Shown: piece after piece, positions 13,488 through 14,776 of the stretch | How the letters are laid out: every line of letters begins with the position of its first letter | Position numbering within the stretch: position 1 is the first letter of the stretch | Source of the DNA: DTBU01 sp964568845 | Lineage (GTDB): Archaea; Thermoproteota; CALKCG01; B24 | Reading direction: 5' to 3' | Assembly: GCA_964568845.1 (NCBI GenBank) | Contig: CAZMSC010000035.1 | Coordinates: forward strand, 1 to 14,776 | DNA: 14,776 bases | Made by a program: the position numbers and the translations under genes | Notes under the pieces: model-generated | Databases searched by the model: none | What the model was told of the DNA's origin: nothing | What the model saw: only the letters and a program-made list of their open reading frames with translations

Positions 13488-13508
13488 CTCCCGACTTTAG
13501 TCGTGGAG
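13488..13508 (+). repeat. IS605 right-end hairpin (omegaRNA-type terminus)
   Basis: Thirteen bases after the tnpB stop, ctcc-cgact (13488-13496) pairs with agtcg-t-ggag (13499-13508), leaving T13504 as a single bulge and a very small T-rich loop. A stable hairpin shortly after tnpB is the expected right-end structure of IS200/IS605 elements, where TnpA recognises the end and the omegaRNA scaffold terminates. Confidence 0.55.
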
Positions 13509-13546
13509 ACTGTGAAAGTTATAAGCCTCTATACACATAGATAACT

Positions 13547-13553
13547 GGAGGTG
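13547..13553 (+). promoter_or_regulatory. Shine-Dalgarno deciding the ppa start
   Basis: GGAGGTG lies 6 nt before GTG 13560. It overlaps the alternative upstream GTG at 13551, which therefore cannot be the efficient start. A TATA-like agttataag lies at 13517-13525. Confidence 0.7.
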
Positions 13554-13559
13554 TCAGCC

Positions 13560-14096
13560 GTGAATCTGCTCCACGATGTCAAGCTTGGGGATAAAGCTCC
13601 ATATGAATTCAACGTGGTGATTGAAAACGTGAAGGGTAGCTCCAATAAAATAGAGTATGATAGGGAAGCCGGTGTCTTTAAGCTAGATCGAGTCTTATAT
13701 TCCGCCGTCTACTGGCCCTTCGACTACGGCTTCGCCCCTCAAACATGGCATGAAGATGAAGACCCTTTAGATGTGATAGTTTTAACGACTCATCCGACGT
13801 TTCCAGGCTGTATCGTTAAAGTAAGACCCGTAGCCCTTATAGTAATGGAGGATGAAGCTGGAATAGATGATAAGATCGTAGCAGTTCCAATTAAAGATCC
13901 TCGTTTCAATCACATACGGGATTACCAAGATATACCTGAACACGTCAGGAGAGAGATTCAAGAATTTTTCGAAACGTATAAAAGACTGGAGCCGAATAAA
14001 TGGGTTAAATTTAAAGAGTGGAAAAGCTTGCAAGATGCTATTAAAAAGATAGATAAAGCTATTAAAGCATACAGGGAGAAATTCGGATTAAAATAG
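13560..14096 (+). CDS. ppa: Family I inorganic pyrophosphatase
   Basis: This soluble enzyme hydrolyses pyrophosphate to two phosphates, pulling biosynthetic reactions forward. Seen in order: FNVVIENVKGSSNKIEYD (active-site Glu and the NK.E segment), WPFDYGFAPQT, the metal-binding DEDPLDVIVL (DxDPxD signature), KIVAVPIKDPRF, and a C-terminal helical part with KWVKFKEW. The length of 178 residues from GTG 13560 is normal for archaeal family I enzymes, which usually form hexamers. Starting at GTG 13551 would add MSA, but the Shine-Dalgarno at 13547-13553 supports 13560. It stands alone between the TnpB scar and the rRNA promoter. Confidence 0.95.
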   Translation: MNLLHDVKLGDKAPYEFNVVIENVKGSSNKIEYDREAGVFKLDRVLYSAVYWPFDYGFAPQTWHEDEDPLDVIVLTTHPTFPGCIVKVRPVALIVMEDEAGIDDKIVAVPIKDPRFNHIRDYQDIPEHVRREIQEFFETYKRLEPNKWVKFKEWKSLQDAIKKIDKAIKAYREKFGLK

Positions 14097-14126
14097 GCAA
14101 ATTCCCATAAATACTCTTAGAGCAAA

Positions 14127-14135
14127 GTTTATATC
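14127..14135 (+). promoter_or_regulatory. rRNA operon TATA box
   Basis: The element gtttatatc follows the purine-rich gagcaaa (BRE-like). It would place transcription start near 14155-14160, just before a strongly structured leader and about 180 nt upstream of mature 16S. Confidence 0.6.
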
Positions 14136-14157
14136 TAAATGCCTCCCATTTTCTTTG

Positions 14158-14339
14158 TGGAGGTTGCTCCCTCCACCCACAACACCCGGCGGTGGCGTCG
14201 GGTCTCCGACGATGAAGGGTTCTCCACCCGAGAATGAAATAAACCCGACCTCCTGTTGTGGGCACAAATATGAGGGTCCAACCTTATAAAGGTTGGATCT
14301 GAGAAGGGGCTTGGGAAGGTAAAAAGCCTTGCGAGTCCG
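14158..14339 (+). other. 16S rRNA 5' leader with nested stem-loops
   Basis: The leader holds an 8-bp stem (cccacaac 14176-14183 with gttgtggg 14255-14262), a 7-bp stem inside it (gtcgggt 14197-14203 with acccgac 14243-14249), and a separate near-perfect hairpin of up to 11 bp (14275-14285 with 14289-14299, loop ATA). The segment just before 16S is expected to pair with the 3' flank, outside the window, to form the processing stem. No ORF is supported here. Confidence 0.6.

Positions 14340-14776
<437 letters not shown>

Noticed and set aside
13551..13553. GTG 13551 as the pyrophosphatase start
   Set aside because: It overlaps the strong Shine-Dalgarno GGAGGTG, which is correctly placed for GTG 13560.

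Overview
The window is archaeal. The right end holds the start of an archaeal-type 16S rRNA gene, genes lack bacterial promoters but often have a TATA-like box 20-35 nt upstream of (mostly leaderless) starts, and a tRNA and the rRNA both carry introns flanked by bulge-helix-bulge (BHB) folds. The gene content (PUA/MCT-1-like protein, pyruvoyl SpeD with an ACL5-like SpeE, GHL6 and DUF4838 proteins, ROK protein) fits an uncultured, probably thermophilic, TACK lineage such as Bathyarchaeia; the lineage is a guess from content and I could not test it.

Layout. 52-1074 (-): ROK-family sugar kinase or regulator. 1221-1274: decayed IS200/IS605 end. 1314-1426: tRNA-Arg(UCU) with a 38-nt D-loop intron. 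1441-2537: A+T-rich decayed DNA, then a RelBE-like toxin-antitoxin pair whose toxin has one internal TAG. 2842-4074 (-): M19 dipeptidase-family protein that has lost several canonical metal ligands. 4132-4266: second IS605-end remnant. 4332-4842: GNAT acetyltransferase split by a one-base frameshift. 5099-7090 (-) and 7204-8910 (+): divergent pair of large cytoplasmic carbohydrate-active proteins (GHL6-type TIM barrel and DUF4838) sharing a 113-bp promoter region. 8963-9371: remnant of an M55 D-aminopeptidase with an internal deletion. 9372-9902: no gene recognised. 9903-11560 (+): DUF362 ferredoxin protein and PUA-domain RNA-binding protein, probably one operon. 11606-12913 (-): speD-speE polyamine operon. 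13068-13508: dead TnpB (IS605 OrfB) fragment with its right-end hairpin. 13560-14096 (+): inorganic pyrophosphatase. 14127 to the end: rRNA promoter, structured leader and the 5' part of 16S rRNA, interrupted by a 138-nt BHB intron.

How the parts fit. The left two-thirds is accessory: glycan and peptide catabolism genes mixed with transposon scars and pseudogenes. The right third is conserved housekeeping (polyamine synthesis, pyrophosphatase, rRNA). The GHL6/DUF4838 pair next to a peptidase-like protein and a ROK protein suggests use of complex carbohydrates or glycoconjugates taken up as small fragments, since neither enzyme has a signal peptide.

The most distinctive signals are the 16S intron in the helix-8 loop, the D-loop intron in tRNA-Arg, the metal-ligand-depleted M19 protein, and the divergent GHL6/DUF4838 pair.
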